Both the position numbers and the translations under genes were made by a program. The notes under the pieces are model-generated. The model did not search any database. It had not been told where the DNA came from and was given only the letters and a program-made list of their open reading frames with translations. Of a stretch of DNA of 64,000 nt, positions 1 through 12,645 are shown piece after piece (the first letter of the stretch is position 1; each line of letters begins with the position of its first letter). Where the stretch lies: assembly GCA_002633005.1 (NCBI GenBank), contig NMRA01000007.1, forward strand, positions 129,313-193,312, in the 5' to 3' direction. The stretch comes from Phoronis australis (Eukaryota; Phoronida; Phoronidae).

Positions 1-370
1 AGTTAGTTTTTATGATGGAAAACATGTTTGTTCACTGCATGCACACGGTGGTGGTGTTGCAAAAATGATTGTTGTGCATTGTTGTTTAGGACACAGTGCC
101 TCGTTTTAGCATCAATTTTAACAAAGCAAAAATGAAAGCGCATGTCTTCCAAACACACAGAACCATTGTAGTTGGACACAACACCTCGATTTCAACCATA
201 ATGGCAAATTCGTGCAAGTAGTGAATAGCCTCTTACGTTACTGTGGTCGTGAATTAGGGAAATTTTGTGCTGAAGATTTTATAAAGTGTTGCTGTGTTAT
301 GTAAAAGTCTTCAGCGTAATGCAGAAAGTGAATGCGCCATCTAATGGCGCCGTCATCGTTTGTGCTGTAG
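1..370. other. eIF5 intron (partial), no exon seen
   Basis: This is AT-rich sequence upstream of the penultimate eIF5 exon. I found no earlier eIF5 exon here, and the polypyrimidine-poor acceptor CTGTAG closes the intron at 370. The intron between the two eIF5 exons (491-1152) also shows no supported feature; short open frames in it lack family resemblance and splice context. Confidence 0.6.
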
Positions 371-1269
371 GTATCCAAGAAGTACGTGACCAAACCAGTG
401 TGTCAGGAGATTCACGACAAGGCGTCGCCGTTCATCAAGTGGCTGAAGGAGGCTGAGGAGGAAGAGAGTGAGTCTGAGGATGACATAGAGGTAGGTGATT
501 ACCAGTCGCACTGCCAGGCGGCGCTGTCATTGTAATAGTCTAGTTGGCATTCTGATACTGTCCACGGCAAACCCGGTGATGTTGATAGTTGTAACGTTTT
601 CTTTTGGATTTGTAATGTGTATGGGTGGGAAAGCAAACATAGCTCGATTACACGGAATGAGCAGTTTTTGTAATTCAATATGGCGGCATTCGTGCGACCA
701 GGCCAACTTTGTTCTTCTAATCGTATACAGCACATTTCCAAAAGAAAATGTTACAGTGAACAACATTGCAGGGTAACATTTTGTGAGTAGCGACATTTTC
801 AGAAGCGTAGAAAACTTTCACTTGGCCAGTTGGTTAGCAGCCAGCTTATGCTTTTATAGTGTATTCAGAAAATGTCGACGAGTCGTGAGAAATTGAGAAT
901 CAACATATTTGGAATTACTCTTTGTAAGGACAAAAAGCAGCACGTTTTGTATGCTTTTGGGAGTGTTGATAGTTATGTGCTAACCCTAACCTCCCAACTG
1001 TTCAACATGGGTTTCATTAGGCTACACTCCAACAAAGTTACTGTATGTTGGGTAGGTGAAGCTTAACCTCAAAAAGTTAGTTTAAAAGTAAATGTGCTGC
1101 GAGTGGTTGAAGTGTAGTGTTTGTCATTGATGACCTCTGACCTTTGTTGCAGGTGGTCTACTCTCACACAGAGAAGACCGGAACTAGCATTGCTGAGCCA
1201 GTCGAGCCGAAACCTGCGGCAGCTGCCAAGCCCGAGGAAGACGATGAATTTGATATTGACGACATTTAA
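371..1269 (+). CDS. EIF5: eIF5 C-terminal end, last two coding exons (partial)
   Basis: eIF5 is the GTPase-activating protein for eIF2 in the 43S/48S initiation complex; its C-terminal HEAT (W2) domain binds eIF2-beta, eIF1 and eIF3. Only the tail is in the window. Exon A is 371-490 (40 codons, after acceptor CTGTAG, donor GTAGGT) and encodes [18 protein letters not shown] followed by [11 protein letters not shown] and an acidic stretch. Exon B is 1153-1269 (38 codons plus TAA) and ends [10 protein letters not shown]. Both junctions are phase 0. The aromatic/acidic box ([11 protein letters not shown]) and the DIDDI-type C-terminus match vertebrate eIF5, which ends in DIDAI. The upstream exons lie left of the window. 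It converges on the KIF6 gene. Family assignment is from remembered sequence and is strong. Confidence 0.93.
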
Positions 1270-1531
1270 GTGTGCTTTTGTACCGGTAGAACCGCATGCC
1301 TATGTTATCTTATGTTATGTTGTGTTATACAGCCCTTCGGCTGTCACTGTTATCTCGCTTTGTGTTGTTCTTGATAACCTTGACAACACCATTGTGTTGT
1401 AACCTGGAACCCGTCGTGAAGAAGGTGCGAAATTCGACGGCAAATGAAAATTATCAACATTATACAACTCGTATAAGTTTTAAGCTTTGTTGGAAATATT
1501 CGTGATTGTATTCACTATACTGAAGCAATTC

Positions 1532-1537
1532 AATAAA
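1532..1537 (+). terminator. EIF5: eIF5 polyadenylation signal AATAAA
   Basis: A canonical AATAAA hexamer lies 263 bases after the eIF5 stop codon and is followed within about 30 bases by GT/T-rich sequence (TGCTGTTTTGTGTTCATTTTGTG), the expected downstream element. The 3' UTR would be about 290 bases. Confidence 0.8.
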
Positions 1538-2584
1538 CTCGAATGAATGGGATCACGTGCTGTTTTGTGTTCATTTTGTGCCCTCTTGGCATATTTAGAT
1601 AAACAACCTTGCGTTGGTGGCTTTAAGTGCTTAAAATCACCATTCACGTGGTTTAGACAAGTGACTACATTGGCAGCATCATAAAACCTTGCGTTATCGC
1701 ACTGCATATCACAATCGTGAATTCAGTATCCCACACAATGAAAAAACGAATTCAAATAAACGTTTCTTATTTTCACAGACACAAGTGAGAGGTACGAATG
1801 TACCCAGCATCAGTGTGTTGTACACCAACGCAAGATTTTCTTGTTACGAACTTGTGCCTCATCGCGCTTCTTTGTAGTCACTATAAATGCAATGCTTTGA
1901 CATTTCATGTTGTACCATAAGCCACGGGAAATCTAGCAGTAATATTGGACTGTCGAATTTTCAAACTAAACACAATGGAGGATGTGATTGGTTTTATCCC
2001 AATTTTACACAGCATGTGCCACCAAATGCTTGTAACTCTACGTCAGCTAATTTACATATTGTCGGGTAGTGTTTGTGGGTGTTCCGATTTGACAGTTGGT
2101 CAACTTGGGTTGTGCTATGGCGTTTTTGATTTGAAATTGGCAATTTAAGCATTTTAATGTAGGGTTTTCCAAGTCTTTGAATATATCCTGGTAACCAAAT
2201 ACGTCAACAAGGACTGCATCCAGCTTACGCCGATTTGAGGCGTTGTACATGCCTGCATGCACAACACTAAATTGTGAAACAAAATTGTCTGAAGTAACCA
2301 AGTGCAACTACACTCCCATAAACAGGTAGCAAATTTGAAAGTGAACTGAAAAGATGTCCTTTACGAATGTGATGAACTTGCAATTACATTATTCATAGCA
2401 ATAAGTTGTAGTACAAACTGAATGGTGCCCGATCATTTTTGTTGCCATTTTGTGTTCTACAAAACACCTGGAACTTGCACACCACTGTTGAAATGTTTTT
2501 ACTGGTTTAACAACGTTCTCAGGAAGATGAGGCTTCCCTCTGCTTATTGCGTCCATTTGATGGAAAGACGTCAATACAGCCAAG

Positions 2585-2745
2585 GCAAAGCATTCCTTCA
2601 TTTGCCTTGGTGCAAAGCTGTGTACCATACAACTTTGTGCCAATGTGGGTAAAAAACTGACCAAATAAAGTCTGACACAAAATTAGTGTCATTAAAAACA
2701 ACACTTTTCCTTGAGTAAACTAAATTATTTACCCGCGTTGGAAAA
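2585..2745 (-). repeat. Dispersed repeat family D, copy 1
   Basis: The reverse complement reads TAGTTTACTCAAGGAAAAGT, TTTTTAATGACACTAATTTT, GTGTCAGACTTTATTTGGTC and TTACCCACATTGGCACAAAG, then GTACACAGCTTTG. This is collinear with about 22760-22905. It explains the overlapping open frames on both strands here. Confidence 0.85.
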
Positions 2746-3149
2746 TTAAGTGTCCTATCCTTATTCTGCTGCTTAAGTTGTGGAGCGATCTTTTGCATCA
2801 GCTTTCGGCGCCATGAAATATTGCACCACCTATTGGCCAATTTCTTTTCCCCATTCTTCAATCAACTGATCTCTTCCACGAGGTTGCGTACATGTCGCAA
2901 CAAATCGAACTGGTTTCATTTCATTACATGTTTTTAGTATTTTATACCAGCAAACCGAATTTCAGAACAAATTTTGCTGCTGAGAAGCAGTCATCATCTC
3001 CCGTGAGATGTCGCACAATTATAGGAAATGGGCGCGTGTCAGAAGCGTACTGTTTTCAAAGTGACAACAGACATTTTTGTTACAAAAGACGGAGAATTAT
3101 GAAAGAAAATGGCGTTTATTAGATTGCTTATCACTTAAATGGTTGCAAC

Positions 3150-3275
3150 AACCAAGGTGCATGCCGGTTGACTCCCAGATTTTGCATGCACCCTCGCCGG
3201 TTGTTAGCTTTACATGTTGACAGAGTGACGAGCAAAACGACCCGGGCTGTGTGAAATTTCGGGGTCTAATGGAGA
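3150..3275 (+). repeat. Diverged repeat pair, copy 1
   Basis: GGTTGACTCCCAGATTTTGC, CCCTCGCCGGTTG and GAAATTTCGGGGTCT resemble in order GTTGATTCCCACACATTTTG, CCTATTGCGGGTTGC and GAAATTTAGGGGTCT at about 7845-7965. The similarity is patchy. Confidence 0.45.
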
Positions 3276-3562
3276 TCAACACACTGTCGCACCTAGCTGT
3301 ATCTTGACTATAGTCTTCCTACAGTTAGCTGGCTGGCTATCCTTTAGCATGCTACATTGTTGGTGTGTATGCTATATAAGAACGGCTAAAGCAGAGAATC
3401 CCGGATGTTGTGCAACTGACAATGGGCAAACAACGCGAATACTTAATTAACATTTAATGCATGTATGAGTGACAAATTGTTCATGAGAATATAGATTGTT
3501 TAATATGTTCCTGTTTCTCGTGCTTATGGATTGTAACTGACATTTTTAAATATTTCAGATTT

Positions 3563-3568
3563 TTTATT
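3563..3568 (-). terminator. KIF6: KIF6 polyadenylation signal AATAAA (minus strand)
   Basis: TTTATT on the plus strand reads AATAAA on the minus strand. It lies about 125 bases downstream of the KIF6 stop codon at 3691-3693. A second TTTATT at 3114-3119 is a possible distal signal. The choice is inferred from position only. Confidence 0.55.
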
Positions 3569-3690
3569 ATCAATGTGGCGGAAAAAAGGAGACATTTTTT
3601 TGTAGTTTAATAAATTATCACCGACTCCAACATAATTCTCCAGACAAGAACAAGTTGGTTACTCCATCAACAGCACTTAGTCAGCTCTTG

Positions 3691-6600
3691 CTACCTTTTG
3701 CTGCCCTGTTGAGCTGAAAGAAATACAACCATTCAGTAAAAGGTGATCAGCAAACACAACAAAGTAACAATTGCAGTCAGAGGATGTTTCGATAATTTGA
3801 CTGTGCTTGGTGTTAGAGTGACAACAAATTTAACATCTTATTTAATGTGTCTAAGGACATGTCCTTCACGAGAATTTATGTTTAGAAAGAACATTTTAAG
3901 TTACAGCATGTTCAGTTTGTCTCAAAATGTTTCAAAACGCATAAGTACTAAGTTTAGTTTGAAATGCTTATAATTCGTCGTATGAAAGCAAAGCATTGTA
4001 GCTGGAATGTTTTAATATGTCGCACTGAAGCACAGTGGTGCTTTTTTCATTGAAAAACAGCACTCGCGTACACATAACGAATACACATGGTTTAATATTT
4101 TGCGCCACAATTGGCAGCATCAGTCATCAAACTTTCATAGTTAAAATGTTTTAGCGATATCAAATTTGTTGCGTGAACAGATTGCATTATCAAGCTGTAA
4201 AGTATTTTGGAATATTTTCAATAAAACGCTTTGAATTTAGTTCAGTTAACATGTCAGGCACGATGCAGCGTAAGATATTGGCAACACGAATGTCCAGTCA
4301 CTATTGTGGGTGGCAAAATGATCAGAACTGGGCTTCAAGTAGCCATGTCCTCAATTCAGACCTCTTGAAGAGGTTATGTAACACCACATTTCTAAGCCGA
4401 ATCAGATTAGTAAAGAACCTCAATAAGCTTGATGATCTTACTCTTATTGTGTAGTACGGCATCAGTGAGTGATAAAAATGCACTCCTGGGTAAATACCAT
4501 AGCAACAGAGTGCTGTGGTATTTCATTAACCATGTGTATACTCACCCAGTCTGACAATGTTCTGTCTAGCTTTAAGAAATGCCATGATGTCTGCATCAGC
4601 TTGTGCATCACCAGTGAGTGGAATGGAGTTGGAGCTCTCAGATCTGCAGTATGGACAACTTAACAATTATTACAAATAAAACTGGCTTATAACTGGAAAT
4701 AGAACTTACGCAAGATAATGAACGAGGAAGATTTTTGTACCACTTCCCTCAACTTCATGGTGCACACCTTGTTATGCACAACAGGGTCGAGTTCCATAGA
4801 TTCAAGAATCTCATGAAGGAACCTGGTGTGATCACTTGCTTCACTAGTATCATATAGCGATCTCGCAGTCTTTTCCATTTGCGAAATTCTCACATCTACG
4901 GAACGTACACCAGGAATCTATTTGAAGATCGTAATACCTCGAGCTCGTTTTCCGAGTGAGGAGCTGTAAGCCTTAAGCAAGGATGTGTAATAAGACAAGG
5001 ATTTTGTCCCACTTCTCTTGCTCATTTGAGAAATCTACAAGTGGTCGGTTTTAAAGCAGCTATAAACCTGCCATCCATTAAAAATAACGTTTGGTTCAGA
5101 ACATTACTTTTACAAAACTGGTATCAACTTGTTTTTTGCTCAGATACGAGGTAGTTTCTGGGCTTGAGAAGACCCGACATTGAAAACACATGACCATGCT
5201 TTGCAACAAGATGAAACTATTCCTTTTTATTCTTTCAGTGGGTTGATAGTGGTATTTCCAAATAAGAGATGAACTAAAACAGAAAGATAAGAGTGCAATT
5301 AAGAAAATATTTTTAATAAATGATGATTTTCCCTAACTTGTGCATCTGGACTACGACATAACACAGACACAAAGTGACAAACATGGTGTCTATTCTCATC
5401 ACCTGCTCCTTGAACTATCCTTGTTGACACTACTCCTGACTTTATCCTCTCCATATTGCCTGGGTTCAGACTCCTTTATAAATGTTCCCGCTCCAGCCAG
5501 ACTTTGTCTGATGTGACCAGGGATAGGGGGTTTCTTGTGACTTTGGACCGGCGAAGGACTCTGAAGAAAAAAGCAGTGGTGTGGCATCCCATCTCAGAAC
5601 CCAACGATTCCTAACAATGTTTTGGAGAACAATGCATAAACCATAGTATCTGAAAGTTTCATATGAATCCAATCAGCCATTTCTGAGATACGATGTTCCA
5701 AAGTTTGCCATATCTGGATATTTTTCTAGCTTTCGTTTATAACTAGATTTCTTGACATTAAAGTTAACAAGACCCAGCTAAGCAAGTACAATGTTACACC
5801 TTGGCTTAAATAAACACTGTCGTTTCTCAAATGGATTGTGGGATGATTTTCAGCTCGTAAACATCAGTGACGTGTAAACAATATTAGGAAAAACAGTTGT
5901 CACCTGAGCGCACCAGAATTGAAAACACAGGTCCACTTCTACATGCTTTCTTGTGCAAATAGAACAAAGCAACCACCATAGCAAAAAGATTGAAAGCCAG
6001 CCACAAAATGCTTCAAATAAATGCATTAGCAATTCTTTATGAGCGAAAGATTCTCTGGGTATGCAGAGAAGATCATACCACCCAAACATTTAAATCAGAT
6101 TACACATCCACAAGTTGTCTGTGATGTCACCGAAAGTCACCATCCCACAATGCATTTCAAAAACAAAAGAAACGCCGTCGACGAAATCTTAATAAATGAA
6201 AACTTAAATTCATTAATTTCACATTTTCTGTAAAATACGAGTACAGTGGCAAAGAGGAGCCTAAGGCCTGTTGAGTATGTACCACAACAGAATTGCAGTT
6301 TATAAATAACCTAAATGTACAAGGCTTACAGATTCACACAGCCTGTATTGCGATCCTGCAAAATACATAGACTTAGTTGTCTTACGATAACCAGCTACCT
6401 AAGTATGGTAAAAATTCTTCAAATTCGGACAAAAAGACTTGCTAAAATGGCCATATTTCAATTTTTCGGAGGCATTGTTAGAAATGTTGTTTGGTAATAG
6501 CTACGTCATACAAACTGTGCCAAAAGCAAAGTAAATTTTTGTAAAAAGTTATTTTCGTTGAGAAATTTGACAAAATGAAATTTCACCCATCTGCCATATT

Positions 6601-9600
6601 GCGTCGCAAACTGAAAAACTTATACCGTTCTCGTCACTATGCCACCATGTTCACTGGTCTTACCTCCCCTGATCCACTGTGTTTATTACCCTTAGTAATA
6701 GGCGACAGTGGTGGTGTCCTCCATGCAGACTTGGGCCCTTTACCTGGCAGGTGCTGCGTCTGCAACTGCAATGAGATTTTCCAAATTAAATATGACATAC
6801 CTTGAAGCCTACCTTTAACAAAAACACGCAAACGTGATTGCTACAGCATCCAAGTACATCAATGCCATAAACTGTCAGTAATGGATAGGCTTGTTGATTT
6901 ACATTCGCCTACATCACCACGAGAATCTTAACACAGTGCTCAATTCACACCCCTATTTTCTTGCAGTGATACAATATGGCGCTAACAATCTCCTTCATTT
7001 ATTATTTATTGTGAAGTGGGAACGTATGACAAAATTTCAGTCTTAAATCTTAAGTAACCTTCATGAAGCAGATCTCAGGTTTTCCGGTATAGTTTGGTAA
7101 AAATACCACAAAGAAAGCTCATTTCGTTTTCCCTGTAAAGATCAACATCACAGCAGGACAAATGAACAGTAATCAGACAAAATAGCGGTTCCTAGTCGCG
7201 ACAAATAATTCTGTTTGCACTGAAAATGATGGATGGTGATCCACCATGACTCGTCTTTCAGGCTGCTATCCCTTCTTGTAATCCATGTTAGCTATCTTTC
7301 CTTGACATTCTTAGTCAAAACGGAAGATTCTATTTAAGACAATGCCACCCATACTCAGCAACCGTGGCGGGAAACTTGGGTAATTTATCTGATTACTTTT
7401 CAAATTGGCATGTACAGTAAATCAAACTGTCCAGCTGCAGTAGAACCCACAGCAATACTCTATACCTCTGCTCTCTCAGCTTGCTCCGTCCACCACAGTT
7501 CAAAGTCCTTCATTAACTGCACTTTAGATTTCTCCATCAGATGCTGCAGGTGCTCTATCTCCGTTTTCATTCCTCTGAGCCGGTTGAACGTCGACCTATA
7601 CCTGAAAACACAAATAAATAAAGAAGTATACAACGAGCTCTACAAGTCACACAATCTCCACATAAAAACAGCTATACATCTGTTTTCGGCAAAAAAATAA
7701 ACAAGTTTCCCTTACAAAACTCGTCTCACTTGGTCCTTTCTCAAATTAGAGATGACTTCTGGGTTTGGGAATAACTGGCAGCCCAAGGGGTCACTCATAT
7801 TGACAAGGTGTCTGCAGAGACCGCTTATTGCGGGTGCCAAACCTGTTGATTCCCACACATTTTGTGATGCCTATTGCGGGTTGCAAGACGGCCAGTGCAC
7901 CTTTTGCAGGGCTGAGGCCAATGCATTGGGCTTTTGTGGGGACGAAATGGAAATTTAGGGGTCTTTTGGACCCCGCACTAGTCCCACAAAACTTGCTGAA
8001 AAAGTACCATCTACCCGCAATTTTTGGTACACCACTGCAGGCACCTTGTCACTACGAGTGACCCACGGGAACTGGCAGTTCATTATTGCAAGTCTAGAGA
8101 CTTAGTTCAGTAACTTTGGTAGTCGTGGCTGATCATTACATGCACCGAGCATAGTGTCAGGTAATAAGAAACTGTCGGTCTTTAAAAGACCAGAAATCGG
8201 AGAACACTGATGAAGGGTGAGAGGATAAAATCAAAAGTTAGTTTCTTTGATGAAGGGTGCATTTGGTGAAACAAGTCATTTATTGTAGGATTTTAAACAC
8301 CCTGATCATGGATTGTAATGACCAATGATAAAAAAGAGGAAAATTTTCCAGGTGACGTATTGCTCAATGAACAAATAAATAGGTTGATGTGATAGAAATA
8401 TTTTTTGTGTTGTAAAATTTAACTGCAAGAAACATTTTTGCATGAATAAAGTCAAAATAATCATAAAAAAGAGGAAACTGGAAACAAATAAGAGGAAATA
8501 GAGACAAAAACGAGGAAATCCTCTTAAAGGAGGATAATTACAAGCCCCACCCAAACACCTCCATCGTAGACCCGCCACTAAGTGTTATTTTTACATTTAA
8601 CCCCTCAAACATATCCCTCCGCAGCAGCACTAACAACCCCAATCTAAACAGAAAAGAATAGAAATGTGGGAGTTTACCTTTCTTTTTCCACTTCAATTCT
8701 ATCTCGAAGATGCTGTTCAGTTTCATCAGGTCCAGGGTTGTTAGGGTCTATTAAACCTGAAATCAATCAAAAATTTACTATTGACTGAAAAACAAACTCC
8801 AGTTACCTGGAAGAAACAGCTGGCTCGCCTTTTCATTGAAGAAACATTTTAATGCAGTAGAAATAAGAAAATCCAGAGCAAGCAACTTACCCTGCATTGC
8901 TAACGACATTCTGTGTTGTTCAATTTTTGCCTTGATTTGATCTGGAAACAAAACAACCAAACATTTTTAATGTAATATATATTTAACTGAGGGACACAGA
9001 CGGCATAACAAAAGAAGTCTCTTCTGTCTTTAATACCAGTGAAAGTTTTAGCTCATTTTTTTCTCTTTGTTCAAATATTACCACTGCTATTATTACCATT
9101 GTAATTGTTATTTAAATACTACAGAGCGCCATCTTTGGAGTGGACTCTTGTTTTATTTTTTAGCATTCCAAATTACCCATGACAAAATTGTGGACCGAAT
9201 GAAGTTGACTCGATGCTTTCAAGAGATATTCATCAGCTTTATTTATTTGAGTTTGAAGTTTTGAGATTTTGGCTTGAACTAAACAGTGATGTGAGGCACT
9301 TTAAAATATTGTTATCAGGTGAACACAGACTTAACACATACCACTCCAATCAAAGAAATGTCAGTAGAACTGTCTTTCCATGGAATATAAAGTACATAAG
9401 TACCCGATGTACCTATTCAAATTTCTTATTGACTTTCACACTTAATCACTGTCCTCTTACACTATCTTTTGATATGCATATTTCATGTCCCTGCCTTACA
9501 CATAAATATGAGTGTAAAAGAGATGGCACATCTTGAGAACCAGTTTGATGCTAGTTATTCAGTGGAGGAAGCTGATTTCCAAACTGCAGGCATGATATAT

Positions 9601-12600
9601 CCGCTATTACCAAAGAGACAACGAAAAACAAAAACATAAAAAATTGAAATATCCATTTCATATTTAATGGACACTAGGTAAAAAGCAACAAACCACAGCA
9701 ACCAGTGTTTAACACAATGTATAGAAAAGAATGATTATATAGCAAGTGCAATAAGTGATCAATTAAAAAACAAACACACAGGTAAAGCTGAAGGTAAGAC
9801 ATACTTATTTTCCCTCTGGCTTGATTCACCGTCTCCCCTAGAGACTTGGCCTCAGCATAACGCTGTTTCAACTGGACCTTCTGCTCTTCAATAGCCTGGT
9901 TGTGCTCATAATCACGCTTGAAGATCTCAAAGGCTTCATTACGACCCATTGACATTTGGCCCACTGCAAATGAATGCATCAGTGAAATCAAGGGAAAAAC
10001 ATGTCTCGTAGAAACACTCTTTGTGTTCTTGAGCCCTGAGCTGAGAAAATATTGATCAATTGTCAGTGGAACTTGAGAAACCATGAAACAATAACAGTAC
10101 AAAACATGGGTCAGCACGCAAACTTCTACCTTTAAAAGTTGGAATCAAATTGTGTGAAGCACAAAAGCAATGCAACTCCTAAAAATCTGAATTGAAAAAA
10201 TGATTACGGATGTTTGTTAAAGAACTGCCAAAGGATACCTTTTGAATATTATTGTTCTTCCAGAAATCACAGATGAACACAATGCAGGTGTGCATCAATA
10301 TTTCTTCAATCAATTGAAATGGTTGTTATGACAAGAGCAACTACCATGACTTGAATCTTTTTTGACCATGCGTGGAACAGAATACAAAATGTTCAACATT
10401 ACATGAGACAATACTACTACTATCCAGAAAAGTTTGAACCAAAAACAATCTTGTCATGACTATAGCTGAAAAGGGAAAAGGATGCATGTGTGTGCGTGCT
10501 TACAAATTTTTGTTTTGTTGCGTTCCTCCACAGGGTCAACTGACTGTTCCCTTTTTTCCCTCTGTTCTAACTCCCTCTGCTGTTTCCGCTCTCTATGCTT
10601 CTCCTTCCTGCCACTAGAGGGCCTCCTAGCCACCGGCTCCTCAAGTGTGTCATCAGAAGCGCTGCGGCGTGGGGGCGAGGCATGTGCGTGGCCATTTATA
10701 GCCTCGGTCTCACTGGCAGGTCGGTGCGTCGTGCGTCCAAGGCTGTGCAGCTGGTTCATCGCATCGGAAGCCCGCTTTTTTTCCTTCTTCAACATGTTGA
10801 CCAGAATGTCTGAACACTCGGATAAGGAAAACTAATGAACTACACAGTTATGGTACTATTACTAAAAAGCATTCAATTCTACATCACACTAATACCAGTC
10901 AACACAAACTTACTGCTTTAGGATCTACATACCAAAAGACTCCTTCTGTTGTAAGCAATAAAACACCAAACTATGAATACACTCATCTGGTTTGTCAAAT
11001 AGTGGCCACTGTGAACCTAGGTTCAATAGATTTTTTATCATTATATGCATTACTATCACAAACAAAGATGGAATTTTCAATAGACTAGAGTAAATTATAA
11101 TAGAGCTTGTAGTGGTATTGGGGACTGGCAACTACACATAACGAAAGGAACGATGAAATGGTTTGAAAAAACAAAGTCAAACACTACAGCTGCAACTGCC
11201 TATAGATTACTCTGACTATGGTCAAAATACCCAAGGCTTTTGTGTTTTTATTAATGTATTTAGACCCTCTCGTCTTGATGGTGGCATAATATGTCAAGGC
11301 CAGCGCTTGTGGCAAACCACACGTGCCCAGACATTTAGCTTCATGTACTGGTATGTGAAACTTGGCTTATTTCCGAATTTAGGATGAACATTAATAGCAC
11401 AAGTATGAAGGTTGACTTGGTAGATACTGACACTTTTAAGATCAACCAAGTGAAGGAAACATAGCATGGATAACGCAAGCATGCATGAAACATCAAGTTT
11501 AAGGTTTTACTAAGTCCTCCATTGTCGGACCAACTTTAAACTAAGATAAAATATGAACAAATACATTAAGCCAAAAATAACAACTACAAGCTCCATTTCC
11601 AACCACAGTATAGCCAAAGGAAACAAGAGGTCTCAACTTGACTTATTTCATGACTCAAGTTTTTGTGACAATCGCAAAGCTAAATCAAACATTTGATATA
11701 CACCACTGTGTAAAATGGGACATCCCAAGGTAATGGTAATATTACCTAAACACACTCAATATATGGTAGACACCTCCAAGAGAGATAACATGCATCTATG
11801 GAACAATAACTGAAGGGAAACAATCTCAACAAAAAAGTATTTTGCGTCATGTTCTTTGTTAAAAAGGATACTTATTTCATTGTCTCTCTGCCTTAGTAAA
11901 TCATTCAGTTTCTTGACTTCAGCAGTGCTTGGACCCGTCGTTACCTCCTCCCTAGGGGTCGGCTCCTCGGGTACGTAAGCTGACTGTGGAGGCTGTTCAG
12001 GACGCTCTAGCACGTGTCGCTGAAAACATGGCCACAGAAATGAGCTTTAGGGTTCTGCTCTTTAGCATCGTGGGAGGACAAAAGCGACCTCTGTTTGATC
12101 CACTTTTGACTTGTGGTAGTCAGGACGGGGAGAGTTAATAAAGATGAAATGCAATTTCTATAGTTCATCGACATTTACAGACAATGAACTTTTTACGCGC
12201 TATAAATCAACAATCTTGATTCCACCCCATGATGATTGTAAAGAATTAAAAAGTACTAATACTTTCTACTGTTTTAATGCGCTCATCCAAGTAATACGTA
12301 AACTGTAGGTGGCGCTCTCCCCAGAGCTTTTTTACAATTAATTTCCTACAATTTCAGTTCATTCATTTTGAATCCTCCAACTCCATATATTTTACATCAA
12401 CCTGTGTTTAGTTTGAGCATGAGCTGCAATTTGCATTGTTACATGATTACCAAGCACAGAAGCCAACACTAACAATCTCTTTCTACAAGATACATTTTTA
12501 CATGGACTAACAAAGCATTTAATAATCAATTCCACTAACCTTTAAAAGTTTGTAACACAATTGTATCTTTCTCATGTCGCCTCCAATATTTAACGTGGCT

Positions 12601-12645
12601 TCCAAGTCTGGGTCTTCAAGGAAAGACTCTACAGCACGTCTACAC
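3691..12645 (-). CDS. KIF6: KIF6 stalk and tail exons 12-22
   Basis: Residues about 393-845. Recognisable KIF6 blocks include RQRDNEI plus [17 protein letters not shown] (exons 11872-12019 and 10504-10809), [18 protein letters not shown] with [14 protein letters not shown] (exon 9805-9963), and the coiled coil [19 protein letters not shown] ending in the aromatic [10 protein letters not shown] (exon 7466-7601). Exon 10504-10809 carries a long, highly charged Arg/Glu/Gln/Lys-rich insert ([20 protein letters not shown]). Exons 6664-6759 and 5403-5560 encode low-complexity Pro/Ser/Lys-rich sequence that is poorly conserved. Exon 4546-4643 carries [20 protein letters not shown], matching the human SIPLTGDSQTDSDIIAFIK motif. 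That match shows the gene continues beyond the in-frame stop just after exon 5403-5560. Confidence 0.88.

Larger units (their letters stand above)
1560..3560. other. Intergenic region between convergent eIF5 and KIF6 3' ends
   Basis: About 2 kb with no supported gene. It contains a dispersed-repeat copy at about 2585-2745, whose reverse complement resembles about 22760-22905, and another at about 3150-3275 that resembles about 7815-7970. Open frames of 60-90 codons occur on both strands, but they overlap one another and have no splice or family support. Confidence 0.6.

Noticed and set aside
961-1020. CTAACCCTAACC near 980 as telomeric repeat
   Set aside because: Only two partial units, no array.
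4311-4483. A longer alternative last KIF6 exon after CCCAGG near 4483 (minus strand)
   Set aside because: Open but not similar to any KIF6 tail and lacking a good pyrimidine tract; the 3713 exon fits better.
5399-5587. Treating the frame ending at 5399 as the sole end of KIF6
   Set aside because: The conserved KIF6 motif [15 protein letters not shown] is found downstream at 4546-4643 with matching phase, so the main form must continue.
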